Part shown: positions 1 to 4,604 of the stretch, piece after piece
Layout of the letters: every line of letters starts with the position of its first letter
Numbering within the stretch: the first letter of the stretch is position 1
Source of the DNA: an uncultured bacterium
Lineage (GTDB): Bacteria > Bacillota_I > Bacilli_A > RF39 > UBA660
Length of the DNA: 7,862 nt
Direction: 5' to 3'
Assembly: GCA_905215145.1 (NCBI GenBank)
Contig: CAJMOW010000057.1
Coordinates: forward strand, 1-7,862
Translations under genes and position numbers: made by a program
Notes under the pieces: generated by a model
Told to the model about the DNA's origin: nothing
Database searches by the model: none
Seen by the model: only the letters and a program-made list of their open reading frames with translations

Positions 1-26
1 AGAGAGCTACTATGCTTCACTCTCTT
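1..26 (-). terminator. possible hairpin at window edge
   Basis: AGAGAG at 1-6 pairs with CTCTCT at 20-25 around a 13-base loop. It resembles the hairpins that follow the minus-strand genes further right, but the window ends before any T-tract could be seen. It may terminate a transcript on either strand or be chance. Confidence 0.25.
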
Positions 27-337
27 ATTTGACTGTTGCGAACGTTTCGGCTTTTATTTATACTCGTTTAAGCCCACTTATATTAGATAAACTAATTATA
101 GTGAATCCAGACATTAATTTCTGGTAATTGTCAGGCAACTTTCGAATTTATGTATATTTAAGATTTAAAACTTTGAATTGTCAAATTATAAAATAACTAA
201 TATTGCCAAAAGCGATTGTTTAAACTTCAAAATAATGGATAAAATTATTATTATTGAAGAGTAACTTTCTGAATGTGAGAATAATAGATATTTTACATGA
301 AGGAAGTTGATCTGACAAATTGACAGTTTTAAAAAGA
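27..337. other. AT-rich stretch with no supportable gene
   Basis: I read both strands, under the standard code and with TGA as Trp, and found only very short open frames, such as a 9-codon frame starting at 235 on the plus strand. No tRNA-like cloverleaf or T-loop in a proper context is visible. TGTCA occurs at 129 and 179, and TGACA at 313 and 321, the same pentamer that clusters at 410-448. The stretch could be a leader, a spacer or a regulatory region. Confidence 0.5.
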
Positions 338-396
338 GTAGAGGATGAATAAAAGGGTGATAATCAACGACTTACACCGATCACTTCATCCTCTAC
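338..396 (-). terminator. long stem-loop terminator after the gene at 477-623
   Basis: GTAGAGGATGAA at 338-349 pairs perfectly with TTCATCCTCTAC at 385-396, a 12-bp stem. Within the 35-base loop, GTGAT and ATCAC can form an inner stem. Read on the minus strand, the stem is followed by a T-rich run (complement of 327-335). This fits an intrinsic terminator about 80 bases past the stop codon at 477. The large structured loop is unusual for a simple terminator, so a structured RNA element is the alternative. Confidence 0.6.
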
Positions 397-406
397 TTCA
401 GTCACA

Positions 407-448
407 ACATGACATTTTGTCAGGTGTTTCTGTCATGTCAATATGTCA
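407..448. promoter_or_regulatory. TGACA/TGTCA motif cluster with 8-bp inverted repeat
   Basis: ACATGACA at 407-414 and TGTCATGT at 431-438 form a perfect inverted repeat. The pentamer TGTCA or its complement occurs at 410, 418, 431, 436 and 444. It lies between the stop of the gene at 477 and the terminator at 338-396, so it could be a protein-binding site or a secondary RNA hairpin. Function unknown. Confidence 0.3.
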
Positions 449-476
449 AAGAACTATTATTACTATGCAATCGCAG

Positions 477-623
477 TTAATCTCGGTTAAGATAAATAGT
501 TAAAGCGATCGCGGCAATTACTACAGCTACCCAAGGACCACAAGCCATGACTATTACTGCAACAATCCATCCAAGCATAATCAAGCCAAAGATTATACCG
601 AGTATTACTTTAATTACGTCCAT
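477..623 (-). CDS. small two-helix membrane protein, 48 aa
   Basis: ATG at 623-621, TAA at 479-477. The protein is almost entirely hydrophobic. After a short start (MDVIK) come two helices, about residues 6-26 and 30-45, separated by the turn-like ACGPW, and it ends in the polar NRD. It is probably an integral inner-membrane protein. It has no recognisable family; small phage membrane proteins of this size include superinfection-exclusion factors and holin-like proteins, but nothing here decides between them. Both tryptophans (W19, W31) use TGG. It follows the gene at 675-827 by 51 bases, with a terminator-like hairpin (640-669) filling most of the gap, and ends before the stem-loop at 338-396. 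The coding frame is clean under the standard code. Confidence 0.7.
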   Translation of the reverse strand: MDVIKVILGIIFGLIMLGWIVAVIVMACGPWVAVVIAAIALTIYLNRD

Positions 624-639
624 AATTTTCTTTAAAAAT

Positions 640-669
640 GTGGGAAGAGCTCATCACTTCTCTTCCCAC
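640..669 (-). terminator. intrinsic terminator after the gene at 675-827
   Basis: GTGGGAAGAG at 640-649 and CTCTTCCCAC at 660-669 form a perfect 10-bp stem with a 10-base loop. On the minus strand it is followed by TTTTTAAAG (complement of 631-639), a T-tract. It starts 5 bases after the TAG at 675-677 and ends only 16 bases before the ATG of the next gene, so that next gene can be expressed only by read-through or processing unless its promoter overlaps the hairpin. Confidence 0.75.
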
Positions 670-674
670 AGTCA

Positions 675-827
675 CTAATCATCTAAACTCATCAAATCAT
701 CACTAGAGCCTATAAGTCCGATCAAAGACTTATAGACAATGAACACATCGTACAATGTACCACATGTCATACCGTCCTTTTTCAAGGACTCAGAAACTTT
801 CTGGATTACTATATCAGCTATCTGCAT
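675..827 (-). CDS. hypothetical small acidic-tailed protein, 50 aa
   Basis: ATG at 827-825, TAG at 677-675. An in-frame TAG two codons upstream fixes the start. Residues 1-20 look amphipathic helical (MQIADIVIQK then VSESLKK), residues 26-40 are hydrophobic (LYDVFIVYKSLIGLIG), and the tail is acidic (SSDDLMSLDD). The central segment is short for a confident membrane span and contains a lysine, so a small soluble helical protein is at least as likely. I do not recognise a family. It contains no tryptophan and so says nothing about the genetic code. A strong terminator follows within 5 bases; a hairpin belonging to the gene at 908 lies 35 bases upstream of the ATG. Confidence 0.65.
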   Translation of the reverse strand: MQIADIVIQKVSESLKKDGMTCGTLYDVFIVYKSLIGLIGSSDDLMSLDD

Positions 828-861
828 TAGCTACATATATTCTACCCATATTAGTTTCTAA

Positions 862-897
862 ACAGTTAAGAGGCCGTACTCACGACCCCTTAACTGT
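862..897 (-). terminator. hairpin after the gene at 908-1381
   Basis: ACAGTTAA at 862-869 pairs with TTAACTGT at 890-897. The stem can extend inwards as GAGG against CCCC with one mismatch. It lies 10 bases past the TAA at 910-908 on the minus strand. The T-tract beyond it is weak (TTTAG), so termination may be partial. Confidence 0.5.
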
Positions 898-907
898 AAT
901 TTGACCG

Positions 908-1381
908 TTACGCATACTCGAGAACGGGTACTTCGCGCTCGGTCAGTTCATCGGTTGCGACACCGTTGTTGAACTTACGAACCTTGATCTTCGTCATCTC
1001 CTTGCACGTCAGCTTCTTGCCACACGTCTTGACTACACGATCGTAGTCATTCTCTGCCTTCTGCAGATCCTTACATACAGGACCGACGAAATTGCCCTGA
1101 TAGTCCATGCGACGAAGTGCTGCGACCGAGAAATAGCCGTCCTGACCGTTTCGTTTCACTACGAGCAGTGTTTCAACTGCATCACTGTTCGGACGAACAG
1201 TACGAGTGAAAAGCTGAATATCAGCTTCCGTATCAGGAAATTCGACAACTTCGTTCGGTGCGATACCGTAAGTTACGATACCTACACCTTTCTCCTTCAG
1301 AAATTCAGGAGATACTTCGGCGACTACACGTCCACCAGGAGCTGCAATCTTCGGCAGATTTTTTACTTCAGAAATCTTCAT
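908..1381 (-). CDS. hypothetical phage protein, 157 aa, distant paralogue of the protein at 1541-2074
   Basis: ATG at 1381-1379, TAA at 910-908. I do not recognise a named family. It looks soluble, with no signal peptide or membrane segment. Three blocks match the 177-aa product of the gene at 1541-2074 in order: VEF at 46-48 with DIQL at 54-57 (VEF 46-48 and DIQL 52-55 there); a hydrophobic strand, then NG and YFSVAALRR at 78-91 (NG and WFPLSTFQR at 84-97 there); and KTCGKKL at 118-124, then a KxKVRKFN stretch (LTCGDAL at 124-130 and FKFQRFN there). This suggests a shared beta-rich fold. Codon use is clearly more GC-rich than in the plus-strand arm. There is no tryptophan. It is probably monocistronic or read through from the neighbour: a hairpin follows it, and a 117-base leader with a repeated ATGTACTAC lies upstream. 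Confidence 0.75.
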   Translation of the reverse strand: MKISEVKNLPKIAAPGGRVVAEVSPEFLKEKGVGIVTYGIAPNEVVEFPDTEADIQLFTRTVRPNSDAVETLLVVKRNGQDGYFSVAALRRMDYQGNFVGPVCKDLQKAENDYDRVVKTCGKKLTCKEMTKIKVRKFNNGVATDELTEREVPVLEYA

Positions 1382-1410
1382 CTTTTATAAATAAATTAAA
1401 TTAAACTTCT

Positions 1411-1452
1411 ATGTACTACAATCACGTTTATTTTATACTTGTGATGTACTAC
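1411..1452. repeat. direct repeat ATGTACTAC with internal ATCAC/GTGAT dyad
   Basis: ATGTACTAC occurs at 1411-1419 and 1444-1452, 33 bases apart. Between them AATCAC and GTGAT are inverted. The pair lies in the leader of the minus-strand gene at 908-1381, where a promoter or operator would be expected. No Bacteroidota -7 box (CAAAnnTA on this strand) is visible there. Confidence 0.35.
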
Positions 1453-1498
1453 GAACTTGTCGGGAGCTTTGGTACCTGTTGGTGGCTTTGGTTGATGG

Positions 1499-1535
1499 AA
1501 AAAAGAAGGAGAGCAGGGATTGCTCCCCACTCTCC
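1499..1535 (-). terminator. intrinsic terminator after the gene at 1541-2074
   Basis: GGAGAG (1508-1513) pairs with CTCTCC (1530-1535) and GGGA (1516-1519) with TCCC (1524-1527), with a CA/CA internal loop and a four-base TTGC tip. On the minus strand it is followed by TTCTTTTTTCC (1497-1507). It starts 5 bases past the stop codon, a canonical arrangement. Confidence 0.8.
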
Positions 1536-1540
1536 AATTA

Positions 1541-2074
1541 TTATGCCAGCTCCTCGAATAACGAGACTGGTTTGAGGTCAAACTCTCCCTCAAGCTTCTC
1601 ACGGTCCTTGTTGAACCGCTGGAACTTAAAGGACTGGTTCTCCGTGACTTTGAGTCGCTTGCCTGCGAGGAGTTGGGCGACCTCCAACGCATCGCCGCAG
1701 GTGAGTATGCGCAGATTGAGGTCGTGTTTCTCGCGAATGGCCTCCATGTATTCCGTGCGACCTTCAGGTGCGATCTGACAACCGCGCTGAAAGGTGCTGA
1801 GCGGGAACCAGCGCCACACTCCGTTGATGCAGCAAAGGATCATGAGACCCCGAACGGTAATCTCCTCACCGTCTTTGTTGACGGTCTTAAATTCCTTCCC
1901 CTGCTTGATGAGCTGGATATCGAAGTCCTCAAACTCGACCGTATCACCCTTCAACAGCAAGTTCTGGGTAAAAATAGTCTTCGACTTCAAGATCTCGACA
2001 GTTACGTCATCGAATCCCCTGTTGACTGCATCCTGCAGCATTTCGGCCCTCTTGGCGCCTTCTAATTGTTTCAT
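1541..2074 (-). CDS. hypothetical phage protein, 177 aa, distant paralogue of the protein at 908-1381
   Basis: ATG at 2074-2072, TAA at 1543-1541. No recognised family, and no signal peptide or membrane helix. Residues 1-30 look helical and charged, followed by mixed beta and helix. It shares ordered motifs with the downstream 157-aa protein (VEF...DIQL, NG...FPLSTFQR, LTCG...L, FQRFN), so the two are probably an ancient tandem duplication. W87 and W89 (VWRW) are both TGG. Codon use is relatively GC-rich. Long open frames exist on the opposite strand across the same bases, but this strand has the ATG, the downstream terminator at 1499-1535 and the homology to its neighbour. The leader contains AACTCATCA, also seen just before the ATG at 2531. 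Confidence 0.75.
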   Translation of the reverse strand: MKQLEGAKRAEMLQDAVNRGFDDVTVEILKSKTIFTQNLLLKGDTVEFEDFDIQLIKQGKEFKTVNKDGEEITVRGLMILCCINGVWRWFPLSTFQRGCQIAPEGRTEYMEAIREKHDLNLRILTCGDALEVAQLLAGKRLKVTENQSFKFQRFNKDREKLEGEFDLKPVSLFEELA

Positions 2075-2114
2075 AAACGTGATGAGTTAAAGATGAATGA
2101 TTAGTTAGTGATTC

Positions 2115-2130
2115 GCTACCTTTCAGTAGC
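2115..2130 (-). terminator. weak hairpin after the gene at 2136-2306
   Basis: GCTAC at 2115-2119 pairs with GTAGC at 2126-2130 around a 6-base loop, five bases past the TAA. There is no T-tract on the minus side, while on the plus side TTTTG follows. It fits the gene-then-hairpin pattern of this arm but is too weak to call an efficient terminator. Confidence 0.3.
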
Positions 2131-2135
2131 TTTTG

Positions 2136-2306
2136 TTATTTGACCAGTGCTCGAAGTGCTTGTAGCTTAGCTTCGAGTCCTGCAATGTACATCTCAACAA
2201 TTACATTGAGCGGAGTAGTAACAGTCGATAAAGCTTTTACAGTGTTATGAGAAATAGCTTCGATAGAAGCTATTTCATCTGCAACACGTTGAGTTCTGTC
2301 ATCCAT
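2136..2306 (-). CDS. hypothetical small helical protein, 56 aa
   Basis: ATG at 2306-2304, TAA at 2138-2136. The sequence is helix-forming throughout: polar start MDDRTQRVADEIASIEAIS, a mildly hydrophobic middle (about residues 23-42), then an amphipathic end rich in Leu, Ala and Lys (LEAKLQALRALVK). It may be a small coiled-coil or helical-bundle protein; no family recognised. It is visibly more AT-rich than the gene upstream. The frame is open back through the TGA at 2333-2331 into the upstream gene, so with TGA as Trp the two would fuse into one protein of about 142 residues. I prefer separate genes because of the composition change and because a hairpin overlaps that TGA. Confidence 0.6.
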   Translation of the reverse strand: MDDRTQRVADEIASIEAISHNTVKALSTVTTPLNVIVEMYIAGLEAKLQALRALVK

Positions 2307-2320
2307 AGCAAAAGCTATTA

Positions 2321-2345
2321 AAGAAAGGGCTCAAAGCTCTTTCTT
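2321..2345 (-). terminator. terminator-like hairpin overlapping the TGA stop at 2331-2333
   Basis: AAGAAAGGGC (2321-2330) and GCTCTTTCTT (2336-2345) are inverted around a 5-base loop that contains the TGA. In minus-strand RNA there is one A-C mismatch. The stem's own 3' arm and the following bases (TTTCTTTAATAG) are T-rich. It supports this TGA being a gene end. Confidence 0.5.
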
Positions 2346-2531
2346 GATTACACCTGCCCACATATCGCGAGCGACATCCATGAGTGCACGGTCTTCTTCC
2401 GTGACCTTGTCGACGTTCTGCAGCTTGAGCGGCTCCTGATAAGTGTAACGAGGCCGAACAGTGCCACAATTGTGAACGTCCGACATCGATTTTGCTTCAA
2501 TGAGCAGGTTGTGAAAAACAGTCTGTACCAT
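2331..2531 (-). CDS. hypothetical small phage protein, 66 aa, apparent TGA stop
   Basis: ATG at 2531-2529, TGA at 2333-2331. A GTG at 2564 gives an 11-residue extension, but the intervening bases look like the leaders of neighbouring genes, with CTCATCAAACTATCAAACC just before the ATG, so I chose the ATG. The protein looks soluble, with a Tyr-Pro-rich middle (VRPRYTYQEP) and an acidic helical second half ending VIKKEL. It has no recognised family. Its tryptophan (DMWAG) is TGG. It is the only gene in this arm that appears to stop at TGA, while the other arm reads TGA as Trp. Under that reading the protein would run on, in frame and without another stop, into the 56-aa gene at 2136-2306. Confidence 0.6.
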   Translation of the reverse strand: MVQTVFHNLLIEAKSMSDVHNCGTVRPRYTYQEPLKLQNVDKVTEEDRALMDVARDMWAGVIKKEL

Positions 2532-2600
2532 GGTTTGATAGTTTGATGAGTTTCCGAGAAGCACTATTGCTCTCTAAATAATATTCAGATATTTTGGTAA

Positions 2601-2640
2601 AAAGAAAAAAAATCTATCTCGGATTTCTCCGAGATAGATT
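2601..2640 (-). terminator. strong intrinsic terminator after the gene at 2648-3100
   Basis: AATCTATCTCGG (2611-2622) and CCGAGATAGATT (2629-2640) form a perfect 12-bp stem with a 6-base loop. On the minus strand a T-rich run (complement of 2601-2610, AAAGAAAAAA) follows immediately. It lies 7 bases past the stop codon, the textbook arrangement. Confidence 0.85.
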
Positions 2641-2647
2641 GAGGTGG

Positions 2648-3100
2648 TTAGCGTTTCCACACGACCTTGCCAGTGTTCCACTCGCGGATGTCGAATGTTA
2701 CACTCGTAGAGTCTTCATACGCTTTCTTGCGCGCGATGACATAGTCGTCATGGTTGTAGCTGCCGTTCCTTCCAGCATTGGCGTCTTCCTCGGTCTTGTA
2801 CCAGCGAGTTTCGGTTCGTGTGTAGTTGATAGAGCAACAAACCGTTCCTTCGAGCAGATTTACGGTAGGCTCGCCCATGAACGAGAGGTTGGTGTAGTTG
2901 CTGCTGTTGCAGGTCAGTTCAACCTGGTCTACAGGACGAACCGTGAGTTCTGCAGTGCCAGTGAGGATGGCAAGCGCGTTCTCTCGAGTCTCTTCAGGAT
3001 GAGCCTGAATGAGAGCTGCTATGTGCTCAGTGAGCTCAGCAGGGTTTGCCGACGAAATGGAAGTAGCGACGATCGATTTGATAAGTGCGATGTTTTTCAT
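2648..3100 (-). CDS. hypothetical phage protein, 150 aa; first gene of the minus arm
   Basis: ATG at 3100-3098, TAA at 2650-2648. Residues 1-50 look helical (MKNIALIKSIVATSISS, then AELTEHIAALIQ and ENALAILTG). From about residue 52 the chain looks beta-rich, with alternating hydrophobics and many Asn, Ser and Thr, and three Cys (C64, C88, C89). It ends in a strand pattern, REWNTGKVVWKR. The N-terminus is not a convincing signal peptide. Family unknown. All three tryptophans are TGG. It is the gene next to the divergent region at 3101-3605, so it is probably the first transcribed in this arm, and it carries its own strong terminator. An antisense 173-codon frame at 2594-3115 is judged a shadow. 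Confidence 0.75.
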   Translation of the reverse strand: MKNIALIKSIVATSISSANPAELTEHIAALIQAHPEETRENALAILTGTAELTVRPVDQVELTCNSSNYTNLSFMGEPTVNLLEGTVCCSINYTRTETRWYKTEEDANAGRNGSYNHDDYVIARKKAYEDSTSVTFDIREWNTGKVVWKR

Positions 3101-3325
3101 AATGGTATTAGATGAAAAAGTTTAACATATAGACAGTTCAGATGCTTTGGTTTCTAAAAATAGAACTTTTGTCAGAAATATTTTACTCGAAAAAATTTCG
3201 ATTTTCCATCTGAAACCCCCAGGGGGAGTTTTAATAGAGTATCCATATGTGTATACAATATATACAATATTCGTATGTATACATGATATCCATACACAAA
3301 TCTCTTTTTCTAAACTCAATGGGGG

Positions 3326-3343
3326 GGGTTGTTTAAACAACCC
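3326..3343. repeat. 18-bp perfect palindrome
   Basis: GGGTTGTTTAAACAACCC is self-complementary over 18 bases, centred between 3334 and 3335, and directly abuts a run of eight Gs (3321-3328). With no loop it suits a dimeric DNA-binding protein better than an RNA hairpin. Confidence 0.6.
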
Positions 3344-3399
3344 AACAGGTATATAGATCTGTTCGAGCGCCTCCGCGAAGCGAGAACATATATAGATAG

Positions 3400-3489
3400 G
3401 TATCTCCCAGGGCATATAAGTGTATCTCCCAGGGCACTTTTTTAAAATAGGTGTATCAAAAACGACACCTTAGTGTATCTCCCAGGGCT
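3400..3489. repeat. iteron-like repeats GTATCTCCCAGGGC
   Basis: Three copies of GTATCTCCCAGGGC start at 3400, 3422 and 3475; the last two share an 18-base match (AGTGTATCTCCCAGGGC preceded by A or T). A degenerate copy keeping only GTGTATC lies at 3451-3457. Measured at TATC the sites fall at 3401, 3423, 3454 and 3476, giving spacings of 22, 31 and 22 bases. The core CCCAGGG is a near-dyad and also occurs at 3218-3224. They are likely binding sites for the wHTH protein encoded 120 bases downstream (inference). Confidence 0.7.
3449..3470. repeat. inverted repeat AGGTGT/ACACCT
   Basis: AGGTGT at 3449-3454 and ACACCT at 3465-3470 are perfect inverted copies 10 bases apart, overlapping the degenerate third unit of the repeat array. 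It could be an operator half-site pair. Confidence 0.4.
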
Positions 3490-3552
3490 ATTTTTAAATT
3501 GAATGTACTATATCAAATTCTTATACACTTTAAATAAATATTGGTATAAATA

Positions 3553-3584
3553 TTTGGTAATATTAAATAAATGTTATATCTTTG
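3553..3584 (+). promoter_or_regulatory. Bacteroidota-type promoter for the wHTH gene
   Basis: TTTG at 3553-3556, a 20-base spacer, then TATCTTTG at 3577-3584. This matches the Bacteroidota primary sigma consensus (-33 TTTG, -7 TAnnTTTG). Transcription would begin near 3590, giving a leader of roughly 15 bases before the ATG at 3606. No Shine-Dalgarno sequence is seen, as is usual in these hosts. Confidence 0.75.
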
Positions 3585-3605
3585 TAATATTAAAAATATT
3601 AATTT

Positions 3606-4349
3606 ATGGATAATAAAGTACAACACATTCAAGTCCCTCATGATTTGGGGGTTGCAAAAGAAATTAAAATGAATCCTACTGATTATCTCATTTATGGTTA
3701 TATGAGAAAAAATATGGATAAAGATACATTCCAAACTTTTGTTTCACTAAGAACTCTTGCAGAATTAGCAAGAGTATCTATTAATACAGTGCAAAGTAGT
3801 ATTAAAAAACTAAATGCAGCAGGTGAAATTAAAATTCTAGAAAAGAAAAAAGGTAGGAGTAATATTTATGAGATTCAAAAATCGGGAAGATATTTTGAAA
3901 GATTTACTTACGAGTTTATGGATGCTGAGAATACTACTCCTGAAGAAAAAGGAGTTCTATTAGCAATGCAACAATACACTAGTACAAATGATGGACAATT
4001 TGCTATTACAACTAAAACTAATAAAGAACTTGCAGCAAAAATGGACATAAGTACTAAAGTATTAACTAGAGTATTTAGACAATTAGAAGATAAAGGTATT
4101 TTAATTACAAGTAGAACATCTGCTTTAGATAAAATATCAGGATTACGTAAATCTGCTAAACTTATTGATTTATCTTTAGTATGTCAAGCAATCTTATTTG
4201 TAAATCAAAAAGTAGATCAACATTCAGAACAGATTGAAAAACATTCAGAAGATATTAAAAATCTACGTAAGGAAATTATGAAATTAAAACAAGAAAATGA
4301 AAAACTTTTAAGTAGATTAAATACTAATTCTGATTTTAATTTTGCATAA
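3606..4349 (+). CDS. double winged-HTH DNA-binding protein with coiled-coil tail, 247 aa (regulator or replication initiator-like)
   Basis: ATG at 3606, TAA at 4347-4349. The first winged helix-turn-helix spans about residues 24-90: NPTDYLIYGYM, then TLAELARVSINTVQSSIKKL as the HTH (50-69) and a basic wing, KKKGRSNIYEI. This resembles the HTH_36 type common in phage and plasmid replication or regulatory proteins. A second wHTH follows at about 110-190 (NKELAAKMDISTKVLTRVF as its HTH). Residues 196-240 form a heptad-like coiled coil (HSEQIEKHSEDIKNL onward), probably for dimerisation. The order wHTH-wHTH, with repeats directly upstream, recalls plasmid iteron initiators, but a regulator of the divergent arms fits equally well. 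It has no tryptophan, so it reads identically under both codes. It is strongly AT-rich with A-ending codons. The 70-aa coiled-coil gene begins one base after its stop. Confidence 0.75.
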   Translation: MDNKVQHIQVPHDLGVAKEIKMNPTDYLIYGYMRKNMDKDTFQTFVSLRTLAELARVSINTVQSSIKKLNAAGEIKILEKKKGRSNIYEIQKSGRYFERFTYEFMDAENTTPEEKGVLLAMQQYTSTNDGQFAITTKTNKELAAKMDISTKVLTRVFRQLEDKGILITSRTSALDKISGLRKSAKLIDLSLVCQAILFVNQKVDQHSEQIEKHSEDIKNLRKEIMKLKQENEKLLSRLNTNSDFNFA

Positions 4350-4350
4350 T

Positions 4351-4563
4351 ATGGATACAACAAATATGACTACAGTAACTAATCTAAAAAATGAATTAGA
4401 ACAAAGAATCGCAGCTTTAGAAAGCGTAACAAGTTATTTATTATCTAAAGTTTCTGAATTAGAAAATAAAGTAGATAATTTAACATCTAGAATTTCTGAA
4501 TTAGAGAATCCAAATCGTTGTAAATTAGATCCAGAAATAGGTGCTGTAATTTGTGATTTATAA
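4351..4563 (+). CDS. small coiled-coil protein, 70 aa
   Basis: ATG at 4351, TAA at 4561-4563. A TTG at 4342 is in frame but lies inside the preceding gene, and the ATG one base after that gene's TAA is the better start. Residues 9-53 form a clear leucine-zipper pattern (LKNELEQRIAALE, then KVSELENKVDNL and RISELE), followed by a short tail with two cysteines (C57, C68) and DPEIGAVICDL. It has no enzymatic motif. It is cotranscribed with the wHTH gene, whose C-terminus is also a coiled coil, so a partner or modulator role by hetero-association is plausible (inference). Similar short coiled-coil proteins are common in gut phages. The second promoter's -33 box falls inside its 3' end. Confidence 0.7.
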   Translation: MDTTNMTTVTNLKNELEQRIAALESVTSYLLSKVSELENKVDNLTSRISELENPNRCKLDPEIGAVICDL

Positions 4564-4581
4564 AAATAATGTATATATTTG
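4550..4581 (+). promoter_or_regulatory. Bacteroidota-type promoter for the hydrolase gene
   Basis: TTTG at 4550-4553, a 20-base spacer, then TATATTTG at 4574-4581, the same geometry as the promoter at 3553-3584. The start point would be near 4588, about 17 bases before the ATG at 4605. The hydrolase can therefore be transcribed independently of the wHTH gene. Confidence 0.7.
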
Positions 4582-4604
4582 CAAAATAATATAAAACAAT
4601 TATT

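Larger units (their letters stand above)
3101..3605. other. divergent non-coding region (promoter, operator or candidate origin)
   Basis: All genes to the left read leftwards and all to the right read rightwards, so this 505-base gap must drive both arms. It contains a CCCCCAGGGGG dyad (3216-3226), a group of GTATAC-centred palindromes (3250-3284), a duplicated TATCCATA (3240-3247 and 3287-3294), an 8-G run (3321-3328), an 18-bp perfect palindrome (3326-3343), a GC-rich island bounded by GTTC and GAAC (3361-3387), a repeat array (3400-3489), a long AT-rich stretch (3490-3605) and a plus-strand promoter. Repeat array, AT-rich segment and a wHTH gene in this order resemble an iteron-type origin, but operators for a regulator would look similar. 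Confidence 0.6.

Noticed and set aside
390..428. Minus-strand peptide starting MTETPDK
   Set aside because: Only 12 codons before a TGA; reading on as Trp gives a frame across the terminator stem with poor protein character.
505..512. GCGATCGC octamer resembling the cyanobacterial HIP1 repeat
   Set aside because: A single copy inside a coding sequence; no other sign of a cyanobacterial source.
1396..2090. Several plus and minus open frames overlapping the 177-aa gene
   Set aside because: They are shadows of a GC-richer gene with few chance stops; the 177-aa frame has the paralogue match and the downstream terminator.
2594..3115. 173-codon plus-strand frame antisense to the 150-aa gene
   Set aside because: It crosses the strong minus-strand terminator at 2601-2640, lies against the direction of its neighbours and reads as low-plausibility protein.
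3122..3415. 97-codon minus-strand frame and 69-codon plus-strand frame in the divergent region
   Set aside because: Both run across palindromes and repeats, have no protein-like composition and would occupy the expected promoter zone.
3400..3489. CRISPR array
   Set aside because: Repeats are only 14-18 bases, spacers are unequal and as short as about 8 bases, and no cas gene is nearby.
3513..3734. 73-codon minus-strand frame over the start of the wHTH gene
   Set aside because: It overlaps a clear promoter and a well-supported gene on the other strand; the Ile/Asn/Tyr-rich translation is typical of AT-rich noise.
4342..4350. TTG start giving a 73-aa form of the coiled-coil protein
   Set aside because: It lies within the last codons of the preceding gene, and an ATG follows one base after that gene's stop.
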